A DNA stretch of 64,000 nucleotides from Entonaema liquescens (taxonomy: Eukaryota; Ascomycota; Sordariomycetes; Xylariales; Xylariaceae), in assembly GCA_902805475.1 (NCBI GenBank), contig CADCSX010000005.1, forward strand, positions 569,501-633,500. Reading direction: 5' to 3'. Shown in pieces: positions 12,123-23,842 of the stretch. The position numbers and the translations under genes were made by a program. Below the pieces are notes generated by a model. It searched no databases. It was not told where the DNA came from and saw nothing but the letters and a program-made list of their open reading frames with translations. Numbering within the stretch: the first letter of the stretch is position 1; each line of letters begins with the position of its first letter.

Positions 12123-14578
12123 TCAGAACATACACTCCCTCAACCTTCCCGTCCCCCCTAACTCATACTCAATCCACCTTCCTACACCTCTCCGCCCAGC
12201 AACCAGCACCGCGCCTGGATTCATCACATGACACCCCTCATACGTAACGCAAAACGGCGGCGCCGTTGGATCCGCAAGCACCATCGCCGTGGGCAGGGGA
12301 TACAAGTGCAGCGCGCCCGCGTGGTCCCAATGTACAGGCCTGATCGCATGGCGGAACGGACACAAATACCCCTGGTCGAGCATCGTCTTGACGAGCTTGC
12401 GCGCGGTCCGCACGTCGTGCGGGATTTCGGGCTCCGCGTTTTTGGTAGCGGTAGCGGTGGCGTCGACGTCCATTGCGTCGGTGCTGTCGAGCGCCGCTTC
12501 CATGTCTATATCGTCGTCATCCACGTCTTCGGTGGACGGCTTTTCGTGCTTATTCCCTTCCGCATCCGCGGTCGACGAGCGTAGACGCACGGCGGTGCGG
12601 CGCATGCGCGCCGACATGTCGTCGCGGAAGAGCACGATTTCGTGCGCGGGCCCGAAGACAGATAGACGCGCGGGGTTGCTGGTCCAGATGGCTTCGCCGG
12701 GACACTTCTTGCTATTATCGGGGAGTTCGGCGTTTGCTGTTGCAAAGGCGCGGCGGACTCGGCTAGTGAACATATCCGGGACGGGCTTTCGGGGTAGGGG
12801 AACTGCGGCGCCGGCTCCGAAAGTCGAGGCCCAGCCATCGTTATCGCCGGGTACGAATATGAATGTGGAGGATTGCAGGAGGGCTGGGAAGTCGGATAGT
12901 ACGGAGGCGAGCGCGTCAAAGTATTCTTTGTATTCTACGCTGCCACCGCTGGCACCACCGCCCGCCATTACTGCGTGTTGTGTGAAGTTTCCCGTCAGCA
13001 CGAATGTCATGGGCGTGCTACCCTCTGGTTCTGTCGAGTAGATGGCGAGGATCTTGCGGAGAGCCTGTAGAGCTCGCGGTTGGTCGAGATTTAGTTCGCC
13101 TATGACGATGATACGACCGCAGCTAGGAGCATCGTCCTCGGGATCTGCTGTGGATGATTGCGTGTGCCGAGGTCGCCGAAGAATGCGCTGCTCTAGCTTC
13201 CTCATCTTAGACCCCGCAGCACGCTCACTGCCAACACCTAGGAAGTCAATCCAGCCGAATCCACCTCCTATAGTGTGATCGTCTGGCCCACTAACACCAA
13301 GAGTGGCTTTGCGCTTCTCGCATGGAGGCTGTCCAATGAAGAACCCCTGAAAGCGACCGCCGATAATACCACCTACACCATTGCTGCCACCAAGTCCCCT
13401 ACCGGTTGACTCTTCCTCTTCCTCGTACACGCCGTCTATTAACACAATCATGCCTGGTGTAAACCAGGCCGAGTCTTCTGGTATAGATACGGCTTGCGAA
13501 AGGTCTAGTGCGATAGTTCCCGTTAAGTCGCTAATCGCGAGACCCCCGGTTGGCAGGACTGATAATAATCCAAGGAGCATGTGGTGGCTACCATGGCGGC
13601 CGAGTAGATTTGCAATTGGTGTGATTTTGTAGGTTTGCTGGGCGGTCATAGTAGACGAGCCGGATCGTTTTAACGACGGAGCAGCTTTTGTAGTTGCTAC
13701 TGCCGAACTTTGAAATGATTCGTTTCGAAGTAATCTCTGGTGTATAACGTTATATCTATTGCGGAAGAGAGTCGTTTTGTGGGCGGCTGGCGGCATTAAA
13801 GATGGTTTCGTAGGGTCTCTGTGATTACTATAAGCCTTGATATTCAGTCCGTAATAATATAGGGATATTCATACTTCTCAAAATGTTTCTTCGTTACGTT
13901 GTATAATAACCGTGGTTGGTCGTATGCACTGACAACTTTCAACCATTTTCTCGGGTGCTTCAAGCTTTCGTCGTCGGGCTCGTCTTCCTCGACACCAAGC
14001 CCTGACATACCAAAACTCGTTGTGCTGTCTTCGCGTGTTAAGGCCTTGGCTGGCCTTAACCCCAACCTTGTGTTTGTTAAATCGGCTTCCTGACTGGAAT
14101 CTAGGACTAAGCTATTTTGCCGATTTAATTCTCGTCCCGTCACTATCCTGCCGCCACTCATATTTCCCTCCAACGTCTTTAGGATATCTTTCAGCTCGCT
14201 GCTGGCACCGTCTACTATTACACCTCCATTTCGATTCTTCCAACTCTTCGCTACCTCCTCTAAGACCTTCTCTGCTAACCCTTCTTCGCGCCATCCCGAA
14301 CCACAATGCCGACCAATAAAAGTAGCTAATTCCTGTAGTGCCGAGGATGTGAGAGTTAAGCTGTGCTTTTTCGTAAAGGTTCTAAATGCTAAAGGTCTTA
14401 GAGTCGCTGGCGGGAGGAGAATTGGGAGGATAGTAGCCTTTGTCGGCGGTGCTATGGCAAACGGCTTGAGGGTATGCGCCGGCGTTCCAAAGGCCGGGGA
14501 TGAAGAAGGGATGGGATTCGAGGGGGCAGGAGTTTTCGGCGCAAATATTGACGCGGCGGCAGGTTTATTTGACTGCAT
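12123..14578 (-). CDS. DPB2: DNA polymerase epsilon subunit B
   Basis: Two exons (14578-13875 and 13827-12123) flank a 47-bp intron with a GTATGA donor and TATAG acceptor, giving 802 residues. Conserved Dpb2 blocks are visible: LRPLAFRTFTKKHSLTL with an ATFIGRHCGSGWREEGLAEKV helical segment near the N-terminus; HKTTLFRNRYNVIHQRLLRNESFQ at the OB-fold start; FVLTGNFTQHAVM, FVFVPG-like FIFVPGDNDGW and IWTSNPARLSVFG in the inactive phosphoesterase domain; and a C-terminal YEGCHVMNPGAVL. The protein is the essential non-catalytic subunit that tethers Pol epsilon to the CMG helicase in leading-strand replication. The ATG at 14578 is the first in frame. An acidic insert (about 440-480) includes the DVDDDDIDMEAALDSTDAMD region and is poorly conserved. 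The gene is divergent from the gene at 14984, and two MluI boxes lie in the shared promoter. Confidence 0.93.
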
Positions 14579-14676
14579 GTTGAATATTACTGAGTTATCC
14601 AAATTATCATCCCAACTGCTTGTTAAGGACTCTCGTACAGACGACAATTGACATTTCGATATAATTTTAGTGGGAG

Positions 14677-14700
14677 ACGCGTTCGGGGCACTTTACGCGT
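14677..14700. promoter_or_regulatory. Two MluI cell-cycle boxes (ACGCGT) upstream of DPB2
   Basis: ACGCGT occurs at 14677-14682 and again at 14695-14700, about 100-120 bp upstream of the DPB2 start. ACGCGT is the binding site of the MBF (Mbp1/Swi6) factor that drives G1/S transcription of replication genes in yeasts. The palindromic sites are seen directly; their use here is inferred from spacing and from the replication function of the downstream gene. Confidence 0.6.
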
Positions 14701-14983
14701 TAATGAGTAGTAAAAGGGTAGGTAGCTCGTCAATGTGGGGCAGAATAAGTCTAACGTAAAGAAAGTCTCTTGTACCTGATACGCCCTAAAAGTTTGCCCT
14801 TATTAAGGTCATATTAAAAGTATTAGTACTTAATATTAGCTTTACCTCAAATCTGCAGCTCATACGTCAGCAGGAACAAATAATAATTTCATATTTATCA
14901 CCAAGCTTTAATAGAGCTTTTCCCCAAGCTTCCAATTTCACATACCATACAGGATTGCGATCAAGCTGAGATACAACGTCAAA

Positions 14984-15821
14984 ATGTTATTATCACGAGC
15001 TTGGATAGCTCCAACCTATAGGACACTATTAACACATAGAAGTGTCTCTACATTAAGCAACAATCCCTATATAGTTAGTAGTCACCAATACAAAACTTCG
15101 ACCTACGAATTAGTTCAGTCCTGCTTATACAATTGCTCTCCAAGAAAGTTTTCCCCAATGCCTCAGTTGACAATGGGCACCTACTCACATATCTCGATAC
15201 CAATCCACCGAAACATAGGCTAGCCATTGGCTCTACGACCACATTACCACCAACGCCTAGTTCATTCTCTGAGAATCGCGAATTTCTATCTATCTTGACC
15301 GATGTCCTCCGTAAATACGCCTCGCAGGATCCTGGTCTCCTATCCCAAGCCCAAGCATTCGCCGGCCCGGGTGGCGCAACCCTTGGTTCTGGCGGCGCAT
15401 TCTTTCCTCAACAAAGGAAACAGCGTGGCGCGAGAGGGTCAGCCGCTGGACTAGGTGGAGGTGGTGGTGCTGGCGGGGGCGGCGCTGGAGGAGCGAGTGC
15501 CCAAGGAGGTGCTGGTGGCGCGGGAGTCGGAGGACATATTCATCTCAGCGACCTAAGGAATCCTCCCGACTATGGTCGAATTGCATGGCCGGAAGACATC
15601 CTTGGCAGCATTGAAGTTGATGGATCTGGAAACATAATAGGAGAATTTGAGCCTAGCGGAACATACCGTATTGTTACCAATGAGGGAATGTAAGTACTCG
15701 GGAACTTCGAATTAGAAACACTGACTCTGGCTAATTTGTAACTTAAAATAGTTTGGGCTTGAGTGATTTTCTTAGGACGAAACTTGTTGAGAGGCTGAAA
15801 GAAGAAGAGAAAAAGTTGTGA
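14984..15821 (+). CDS. Conserved fungal protein of unknown function, probably mitochondrial
   Basis: The best model has exons 14984-15073, 15145-15689 and 15752-15821 (234 residues). The second intron (GTAAGT donor, CTAAT branch, AATAG acceptor) is convincing. The first (GTTAGT donor, CCAAG acceptor, 71 bp) is inferred only because it joins the two coding frames. The N-terminus (MLLSRAWIAPTYRTLLTHRS) is rich in Arg, Ser and hydrophobics without acidic residues, like a mitochondrial presequence. A helix containing EFLSILTDVLRKYASQDPGLL follows, then a glycine-rich tract (about 95-140), and a conserved C-terminal block with HIHLSDLRNPPDYGRIAWPEDILGS and a basic-acidic helix ending KEEEKKL. I recognise the C-terminal block as typical of uncharacterised ascomycete proteins but know no function. 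Confidence 0.7.
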
Positions 15822-17338
15822 CACTGTGTCAGTGACATCGATGTTGAGAAACTTCGAGAAGACTTTTGAGACACCGTGAAGCATAGTGTTAGGTACTCAA
15901 ACGCATACGTACCTCCTATGTACGATATAAGATACACTGAGCACATTCAATCCAAGTATAAGTCAGTATATTTCTCCAGGATGTTTAGTTAATGCATGTA
16001 AGATATGCGCTCGTATGTTTGCAACGTAATCGAGATGCGACACTTTGGCTTATATGTTTTTTTCTTTTCTTTCTTTTTTTTTTCTTCCAGTTACATCCGT
16101 TTACCCATTGATATTGTCATTTTAGCAGAAGCAACTTCTCGTGGAATAATGACTAAATAACAATGGAGAAATAAGTCTGAATAATCCAAGAGTATATCTA
16201 ATAGAGTTCAAATGTAGGCGCCCCTTCAAACGTATACTTCAAGACATGTTATGCTCCGGCCGAATTAAGATTATTGCACATAACGTGCTGTGCTACCAAC
16301 GTTCAGTTTCGTCTCTTAAAGCTGCATTTCCTTGGCCCAATTCGAGAGAAGGTATATGTACATCAATCATGGTTTTATTGTCTCACAGCCAGAGTATCAC
16401 AAGTTGCCAGCCGTAAGACGGGCCCTGACGATACCTGCCAATGAAAAGCATAACCGTGACAGGGGATAGCACTTGGTCTACCTATAATCTCCTAAGTACC
16501 TTAGACTCGTAGCACCTTCTTTGTGTAGGACAGCAAGAGCAGGCTACATGCGTAATTCGATCCTGACATGTGAGTCTCAATTAATATTTTTTAAGGAAAT
16601 CACACTCGACACGCATATCAAATATCGAAGGACAACCAATAAATTTTTATTTTTTATTCCTTTTCTTATTTTTAACATCCATCACCATTTCTAGATGTGC
16701 TTTATTTCCCCTTCCCCCTCTCTGTTTCGTTCCATTACTTTCAACCCGTAATATACCTAAACTAGGTACTTCCCGCGAAAGCCCGGGTTTAGCAAGATAC
16801 CAACAGTTGAGGTGAGCTCGGATTTATTCATCTGTAACAAGCGGTCTAGAATTATCGAACAAGATAGAAAACCCAATCAAACCGGACATTCAGCCCTCTG
16901 AGGCTGTAGACCAACTCTTGAGGGGAAGAAGGCTGACCTCATCTGACAGGACTTAGGTTTAGTGCCTGGATTATTTACTTGGGACAACACGAGGAGTGCA
17001 TTGCATGTCATGCCCTTGGCTCTTTGATGCTTGAGTCTAAGGTATCGAGTACATCTAAGAAGACCTAGAGCTCTACTAGTTACCAAGTACTTACTACTAT
17101 AACCCAGCTAGTGGCTACACTAATAAGGCTGCGTTTGGTGCCAAGATTCAAAGTCTTGCCAAGCGTGCATCGCTACCTTAAAGCTTGTACTCCACTCCCG
17201 TCCCCTGTTCTTCAAACCCCCCGGCCCCCGGTCCCTAGTTCAAGAGCCCCTCGTTCTTAAGACGTTACTTCGTGACGATCTCATCAACCTCGCCATCATC
17301 TAGATAATCTCTAGTCTCTAGCCATTATCCGAGACAAG
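15822..17338. other. Long intergenic region upstream of SNF1
   Basis: A 1.5-kb stretch with no supportable gene. It has a T-rich run at about 16058-16090, AT-rich sequence near 16610-16680, and C-rich sequence just before the kinase start (about 17195-17330) that fits a promoter and 5' leader. No RNA gene was found. Confidence 0.45.
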
Positions 17339-19977
17339 ATGACCTCCCGAGCATTTGACGAAGAGGAACTCTCCATGTCCTTATCTCCTTCCTTAATCCG
17401 ACCGAAAAACAATGGAGCTCGAGTACCCGAGATCAACGTCACACATCCAACAGCCGACGGCTCCAACGGGAGATCGAGAGCCGGTAGCACGCTTTCCGAG
17501 CAGTCGTCGCAGAACCGAGAGAAGACTAAAACCGACCAACGAATCGGCGCATACAACATTATTAGAACACTGGGTGAAGGATCTTTCGGAAAGGTCAAAC
17601 TGGCTGTTCATCGGTCGACCGGCCAGAAGGTCGCTCTCAAGATTATCGCGCGTAAGAAGCTGATTAGTAGGGATATGGTCGGTCGCGTCGAACGAGAGAT
17701 TGAATATCTTCAACTGCTTCGACATCCCCATATCATCAAGCTGTAAGTTGTTAGCACCCGCTTAAGACGTTTGCCCCTTCGGCTTTAAATCGTCGGATTA
17801 TAATTGACCCCTTGACAGATACACTGTAATCAAGACCCCAGCCGAGATTATAATGGTCTTGGAATATGCTGGCGGTGAACTATTCGATTATATCGTTAAG
17901 CACGGTAGACTACCCGAAGATCAAGCTCGGAAGTTCTTCCAGCAGATGATATGCGCCGTCGAATACTGTCACAGACATAAAGTAGTGCATCGAGACCTAA
18001 AGCCCGAAAATTTACTTCTCGATGATAATCTCAACGTGAAGATTGCTGATTTCGGTCTCAGTAATATTATGACGGATGGAAATTTTCTCAAGACTAGCTG
18101 TGGTAGCCCCAATTATGCAGCCCCAGAAGTTATTAGCGGGAAGCTGTATGCTGGGCCAGAAGTCGATGTGTGGAGTTGTGGTGTCATTTTATATGTCTTG
18201 CTAGTCGGCAGACTTCCATTTGACGACGACCACATCCCTAGTTTATTCTCGAAAATTCAGCGTGGTGTCTTCACAGTCCCTCACTGGGTGCCGGCCGATG
18301 CGGCGAGTCTCATCCGAAGAATGCTGCAGACTAATCCTGTGCAGCGTATCATCATTGATGATATCAGACTGGATCCTTGGTTTTTGAAGGACCTTCCCGC
18401 CTATCTTGCCCCGCCTGTCGAGGAATTCTTCAACACTGGTGTTGACCCTAATAGGGCCATCAGACCGAGCGATATTGCGCCCCACGCTCCTCCCAAGGTA
18501 CAGGAGAAACTTCACAATGAGGTAACGGAGAAGATCAGTAAAACGATGGGTTATGGAAAACGGGATGTTCAGGAAGCCCTTGAAGCCGATGAACCTTCTG
18601 CCATTAAGGATGCATACATGATCGTCCGTGAGAACAAGCTCATGCAAGTTAATCGTAAGTCATCAGCTCTCATAAATTTCAGGTTCTTGATTTTGGTTAT
18701 AAACCGCGTTATGAAAATCTATTTTGCGTTCTATTTCAGGTTACCATCCGTGGGATAATGTCTTCCTTTTTCGCGGCACCGTTTAAATGTCATTAACGCA
18801 TTGTAGCTGCTTACGGAACGGGTGCCGATAACCCTTATTTTGCAACTTCTCCGCCCACCGCTGATGCCGAGGAACAAATGCGTAGTGTCTCGGAGGCCAT
18901 GGGTAATACGGCTTTAAGTAACCGGCGTGATTCTCAATCGGAGTACCCGAACGAGTCTCAAGCCAGCCCTTTGGCCGACTCTGCGCGTTCCACCAGCTCG
19001 ACAATAACCAGCTCTTCCCCTCGCGGATACGTAAGCCATGTTGGAATATTACCAACAAGTTTGCCTTCGCTACATAAGAAGTATCTTGAACGCCAAAGTG
19101 CTGGCATCGAGGAACCCTTAGACGTTCAGCCAGTTCCCGACGTTCCTCTTCAGCCCCGAACACCTGCTGAGCAACAAGAAGCGGCTCGTCGCCTTAAACC
19201 TCACTCTAAGAGCGCAATGAGATTAGATGATACAGCTCATCCGCAAACAATGACTCCAGTCGCACCCAAGAGGACCAAACAAGTCCGATGGCAATTTGGC
19301 ATCAGATCCCGAAACGCTCCTTTCGAGGCATTGCTATGTATATACAAGTCTTTGTCGAAGCTTGGCGCTACTTGGGTTGTAGACGAGGACTATGAGAAGG
19401 TACACGGTTCTGAATCGTAAGTATTGTAATCGTTCATAACTTTATTTTGCCGAGGATAATAACCATGTCAGGGACCCATATGCCACCCCAACACCAAACG
19501 AAGGACAGGAACATAATCCATATGAGAACTTGTCACCTGAAGATATTGACTTGGAGACGTTTGACCCTATCAAATACTACAAGCTCCCCGCTGACCCTTG
19601 GCACATAGTATGCCGGTGGAAAAAGGATGGTAAGCTTATATAACCGACTCGAATTCTATCGATTCAAACCTAATACTCTCACAGATATCCGGAAGACATC
19701 AGTCGCCTCCGGCCATGCCACTTCAGACTCAGTATCTGATGACAACACTTATATCTATTCCGTTATGGACAAGCGCAAGCAGGACTTCGTCTGGATGCGA
19801 ATGGAAATCCAAATCTACGAAATGGACCCAAAAGATAAAGTCTATCTCGTAGACTTCAAATGCACAGGCTACGAACGGCTCGATGGAACTCTACTGGAGG
19901 AGAAGGCCGTTATGAGCCCCTTCCCTTTTCTCGACATGGCAGCCAAGTTGATCATGCAGTTGGCTGAGGCTGATTAG
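17339..19977 (+). CDS. SNF1: SNF1/AMPK catalytic subunit serine/threonine kinase
   Basis: Five exons (17339-17742, 17819-18654, 18807-19416, 19472-19629, 19685-19977) give 766 residues. The kinase domain (about 72-325) has the glycine loop GEGSFGKV (79-86), ATP lysine K101, HRDLKPEN (192-199), DFG (212-214) and the LKTSCGSPNYAAPE activation loop with candidate activating threonine T227. A UBA-like autoinhibitory segment with KISKTMGYGKRDVQEAL follows. A Ser/Pro-rich linker comes next, then the C-terminal regulatory domain that binds the beta and gamma subunits (KQVRWQFGIRSRNAPFEALLCIYKSL, then KVYLVDFKCTGYERLDG and FPFLDMAAKLIMQLAEAD). Snf1 phosphorylates the Mig1/CreA class of repressors and metabolic enzymes under glucose limitation. 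The ATG at 17339 precedes a short acidic N-terminus. The 152-bp intron at 18655-18806 is longer than the others but has clear splice sites. Confidence 0.95.
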
Positions 19978-20054
19978 AACCATCCTCCCAAAGAAATATC
20001 TGACACTTTGCTTGAGTTTGCCGATGATGAAACCCGTCACCACCTATGGTTTAA

Positions 20055-20537
20055 TTACCTTACATTTCTGACGATACCTCCTAACAGTCCACCGATTTGA
20101 GCAACACTAGTGAAATACTTGGCCATATGATATGGTGGGAGATCCGAGTCTAATTTGGACATCAAGCTTTCCCAATTCCTACGAATTTGTTCCATTACTT
20201 TTCTTCTTTCGCATTCGGCCAGCACCAGTCTAGCCAATGGAACCACACCCCTTTTTAGACATACTGGACACTCACGAGCCCTATAACTTTTATGCCGGGC
20301 ATTAAAAAGAGAAATTTTCGGCTTAGGAAGGACAGCCGGGGGCAGGACGGCATTATTTTTGAGACGAAAAAACAGAAAAGGGGAAATGTAACGGAAAGGA
20401 AACCAGGGACAGCATATGCGTTGGAGTTTATTGAATGAAACGTAACCATGGAAATGAATGGAGTTTGTTATACCCCCGAAAGAAGGAACGCGAAGGATTT
20501 TTTGCGCGAGGAGGAGGAGGAGGGAATGAAAATTCAT
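20055..20537 (-). CDS. Doubtful small open frame between SNF1 and an oxidoreductase
   Basis: A 160-codon ATG-initiated frame lies antisense to the SNF1 3' flank. Its C-terminal half is helical and basic (ARLVLAECERRKVMEQIRRN, then a MAKYFTSVAQIGGLLGGIV segment), while the N-terminal half looks like translated non-coding sequence. I recognise no family. It may be a small lineage-specific gene, or chance. It is included because nothing else explains this interval. Confidence 0.2.
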   Translation of the reverse strand: MNFHSLLLLLAQKILRVPSFGGITNSIHFHGYVSFNKLQRICCPWFPFRYISPFLFFRLKNNAVLPPAVLPKPKISLFNARHKSYRARECPVCLKRGVVPLARLVLAECERRKVMEQIRRNWESLMSKLDSDLPPYHMAKYFTSVAQIGGLLGGIVRNVR

Positions 20538-20893
20538 GTGAGGCTTCTTGTAGTTCGAGTTTAGGAGGTGGTGCCGTAGCTCGAATGAAACCTCGCTGTT
20601 CTTTTTCTATGTGATAGGAATATTATGGCTTGTTGGCCTCACTTTGATACTTGAAAATTGTGAGAATTGTTGGTGGCTAATAGGTTAGTTAGGTACTAGG
20701 TAATGAAGGAATTAAGAGCTGCATTCAGTTTGATATTATGTTCACATATGACTCCTATGGAGACCCCATGGATTATATTGCTGTAACTTAATGGGCAGAG
20801 CGTATACCCAACCGTACCAGTTTATCTACACCATGATATTTTCCCTACCTAGGTACCCATCTAGATGCCACAAGCCACTCCTCTACCTACCCT

Positions 20894-22757
20894 CTACCCC
20901 CTCTGAGGCCCGAAGTCCATGTACAAGCTGCCCTTAGCATCCGCCACAGCGACCTCCTCCTGTCCCCTCACAAAGCCCATGCGGCGTTCGGTAATCTCGT
21001 ACTCGGGCGGTAGATCGATCTCGACATCCTCATCATCGCCGCCAAGTAACATATCCACCACCGCGCGCGCCGACAACACCGCATTCGGCATCCCGTGGCC
21101 CGTATACCCCGCACACAACCAAAGACCCGGTCCACCACCCAGATCAGGCGGTACGGCGCCGACCCACGGGTGCGAGTCGCGCGTGTACCCCATGATGCCG
21201 CTCCACTCGAAAGTCGGTTCGAGGTCTAGCTTTTTGGGGGCGGACTTTTCGATGTCGTGTTTCTCCCCGTGGGGGGTGTGGTGCAGCGAGAGATCGACGT
21301 CCTTGGATAGCTCCCCGCGCAGATACCACGCGACCGACTCGTCGATGCTGCTGTCGTCCCACACCCCGATGCCCCGGCCCGCGGCGTGCTGTCTTCCGCC
21401 GCCGAAGATGAGCTCCGCGGTGGGAGGGGGCCGTTGCACGAGGTAGTCGTCGCGGGCGTAGGGGTCGACGGGCTCGCCGACGATGTAGTATGTGTGTGCG
21501 ATGTCTAGCGGCGGGTCGGAGGGGTCGGTGGGTGTTTCCGGAGGCTTGAGGGCGGAGATCTGCCCCGGGTGGGAACTAGCAGGTCGCTGAATTGCGGCAG
21601 GAGGTGCGATGTGTAGCCGTTGGTGGCGAGGAGGACTTGAGAGGTGGCGATTGTGCCGCGCGGGGTGTGGACTGTCCATATGGAGTTGTGTTGGCGAGTT
21701 TTGCGACCGCCGGGACTGCTTAGATTGGCTGACGTCTCGGCTCGAGAAAGTCCCGTGACGGGTGTGTTGGTCTGTAGGTTGAATGACCCCTTGGATCCTT
21801 CTTCATTGGCAGCGAGTAAGCGCTCCAGGACGAACGCGACAAGTTTATACGGCCACAGACTCGCAGCGTTCCACTGAACTATAGCGCCCTCGGCATGAGG
21901 TATTCTCAAGCCATCAAGTGTGAGTTCCCGCCTCTCACCCTCGATAAGGTAAGCCGGGCTGCCTGAGAGATCACCCTCTCCCTTTTTGCCTTTCGTCACG
22001 ACGGCGACGTTGGCAGCTAGGTCCGGGTAGTTCTCCGTGAGGTCGTCGACTATTTCACGACAGATTTCGAATAACTCCCCGGAGTAAAAGGCGTGCACGC
22101 CACTTGTCGACCGCCAGTCACACGGGATAGAGAATTCCTCAACTAGGCTTTTGAGATACAGAAAGTTGCGTAGCTCAAATGAGGCGATGTGTGGTTCTGC
22201 GGCGTATATTGCGGGCTGACAGTGACCTCCGTTCTAGGTTTGTAATAACGTTAGTAAATGAGATGGTAAGATATATGAGATATAGATTTAGTTGAGCTAT
22301 TGTCTTGACGGGGAAAGGTTGTAATTAAGTATAATCACAGGCAAGAGTTATCTTTACTCGCAGTTATACCCCTATAGAAGACGAGTATAGGGGAAGGAGT
22401 TGAGATAAGTTGACTCTTCAAACAGGACTCTCAACCTTGAGTCCGATATAACACAGGAGCCCCATGTCCCAAAACCAGAAGCCTTTCAATTTCACTTACC
22501 CTTCCAGTAGCTCCCGAACAAGCCTCTCGGGCCTCGACCATTACAACGTTTAGATCAGGCTGCTTTTCCTTCAAGAAATGAGCGGCGAAACTCCCCGTGA
22601 TGCCACTCCCCACTATGACCACATCAGCGGCGCGGGGCAGTTCCTTTGTTGTCCTGTGGCCTAGCAATTTGCTAGAAGGTTCCTTGTGCCAGTACGACTT
22701 CGTCGGATTATCAACGGGCAAGCCGGACTGGCCATCAAGGAGCTGAGGTTGCGCCAT
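20894..22757 (-). CDS. FAD-dependent oxidoreductase of the DAO family; apparent 1-bp frameshift
   Basis: Exon 1 (22757-22500) encodes ADVVIVGSGITGSFAAHFLKE, the FAD Rossmann motif. A 266-bp intron follows and exon 2 (22233-20894) begins with NGGHCQP. Later motifs are the LLATNGYTSHLLPQF strand and the C-terminal FAD block GIMGYTRDSHPWVGAVPPD ... LCAGYTGHGMPNAVLSARAVVDMLL. This is the PF01266 D-amino-acid oxidase/glycine-oxidase-like architecture common in fungi; the substrate is not known. The frame breaks at 21563-21566: after LLVPTRG the protein continues with QISALKPPETPTDPSDPPLD only if one G is added to the GGGG run (coding strand). With that base the product is 532 residues; as given it stops early at 21505-21507, before the C-terminal FAD contact. 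Sequencing error in a GC-rich homopolymer is plausible. Confidence 0.82.
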
Positions 22758-23842
22758 GTTGAGATGGTTATAAGGGTACTTTGGTAGACTCTTTATCTAT
22801 GAGTTGGGGAGGGGTCGAAAATGAATAAATTGAGGTCAACTAGCCGTGAGACTAGAAGACGATTTAGTCTAAAATAAAACGTCTAATGTTTAGAAATATA
22901 TTACTGAGTGAGTAATGGAAATGTTTAAAAGTAATCCATTAGTAAGTGTATAAAGAGATTCCAAGGTCCAAACAATAAAGATGCAAATGTCCAACTACAT
23001 CATATATGCATGTTTGGCAAACCCCGCCAACTCGCCATGACAATAAACCCCTATAACACAATATAGCTAATTAGTACATAATATAGTAGTTATATCACCC
23101 TTGCCTAGTTTAGGTACCTTGCAATAGGTAGAAATAAAAATTCAACCTCAAATGAAATAATATAGTTAAATCATGTAGTATAGACTTAAAATGTATGTGA
23201 TGATTGGGTAATTTATACTTATTGATGACATAGTTCTTTGGCTTCGCTAGATAATTTAGTACTCGAGTTAGACCTCATCTTCATGACTTTATAAGTTACC
23301 CAAAATATCGTCCTCATCCAAAGCCACTTTTTGGTTCCGTAATTGTCTGTTTAGGTAGTTTATAAACCAAGGAGAGTGACTATCTACTTATTACAAATCG
23401 TTATAATATTAGACTTAGAGTGTAGTATACTGCTAAGGAGCATGGGACTTATTGCCAGTCTTACTAGGCGTGGACTTCGCTGCTGATTTGATTCTTGTGT
23501 GTACAGAAATGTAGCTCTGTTCACTAAGTAATTCAGTCGCATACTTAAGTTTGGTGATCGAACTGATTCACTTGGTTTTGATGTAAGAGTCATGAGTGAG
23601 TTTCCAACAGGGCAAGCATGAAGCTTCGCTTGTCATATGATAGCCCGCCTCATGATTTATTTCCAATGTTAGGTCTAAAGTACTCAGGAGCTAAAGGGTG
23701 ACACTGTATGAACCTGGCAACTACTTCCTGTGCTAAGCATCATCCACCAACTCTGTGTCAAGGGTACACTTCAGTAGCGTGTTCTGTTCAGTCTTCAAGT
23801 TGCCATACGGATGATTGCACACAGTTTCATGAGCACTTCAAT
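22758..23842. other. Intergenic, AT-rich
   Basis: A 1.1-kb moderately AT-rich stretch between the DAO gene start and the 3' end of the kinase-like gene. No gene, RNA or repeat was recognised. Confidence 0.45.
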
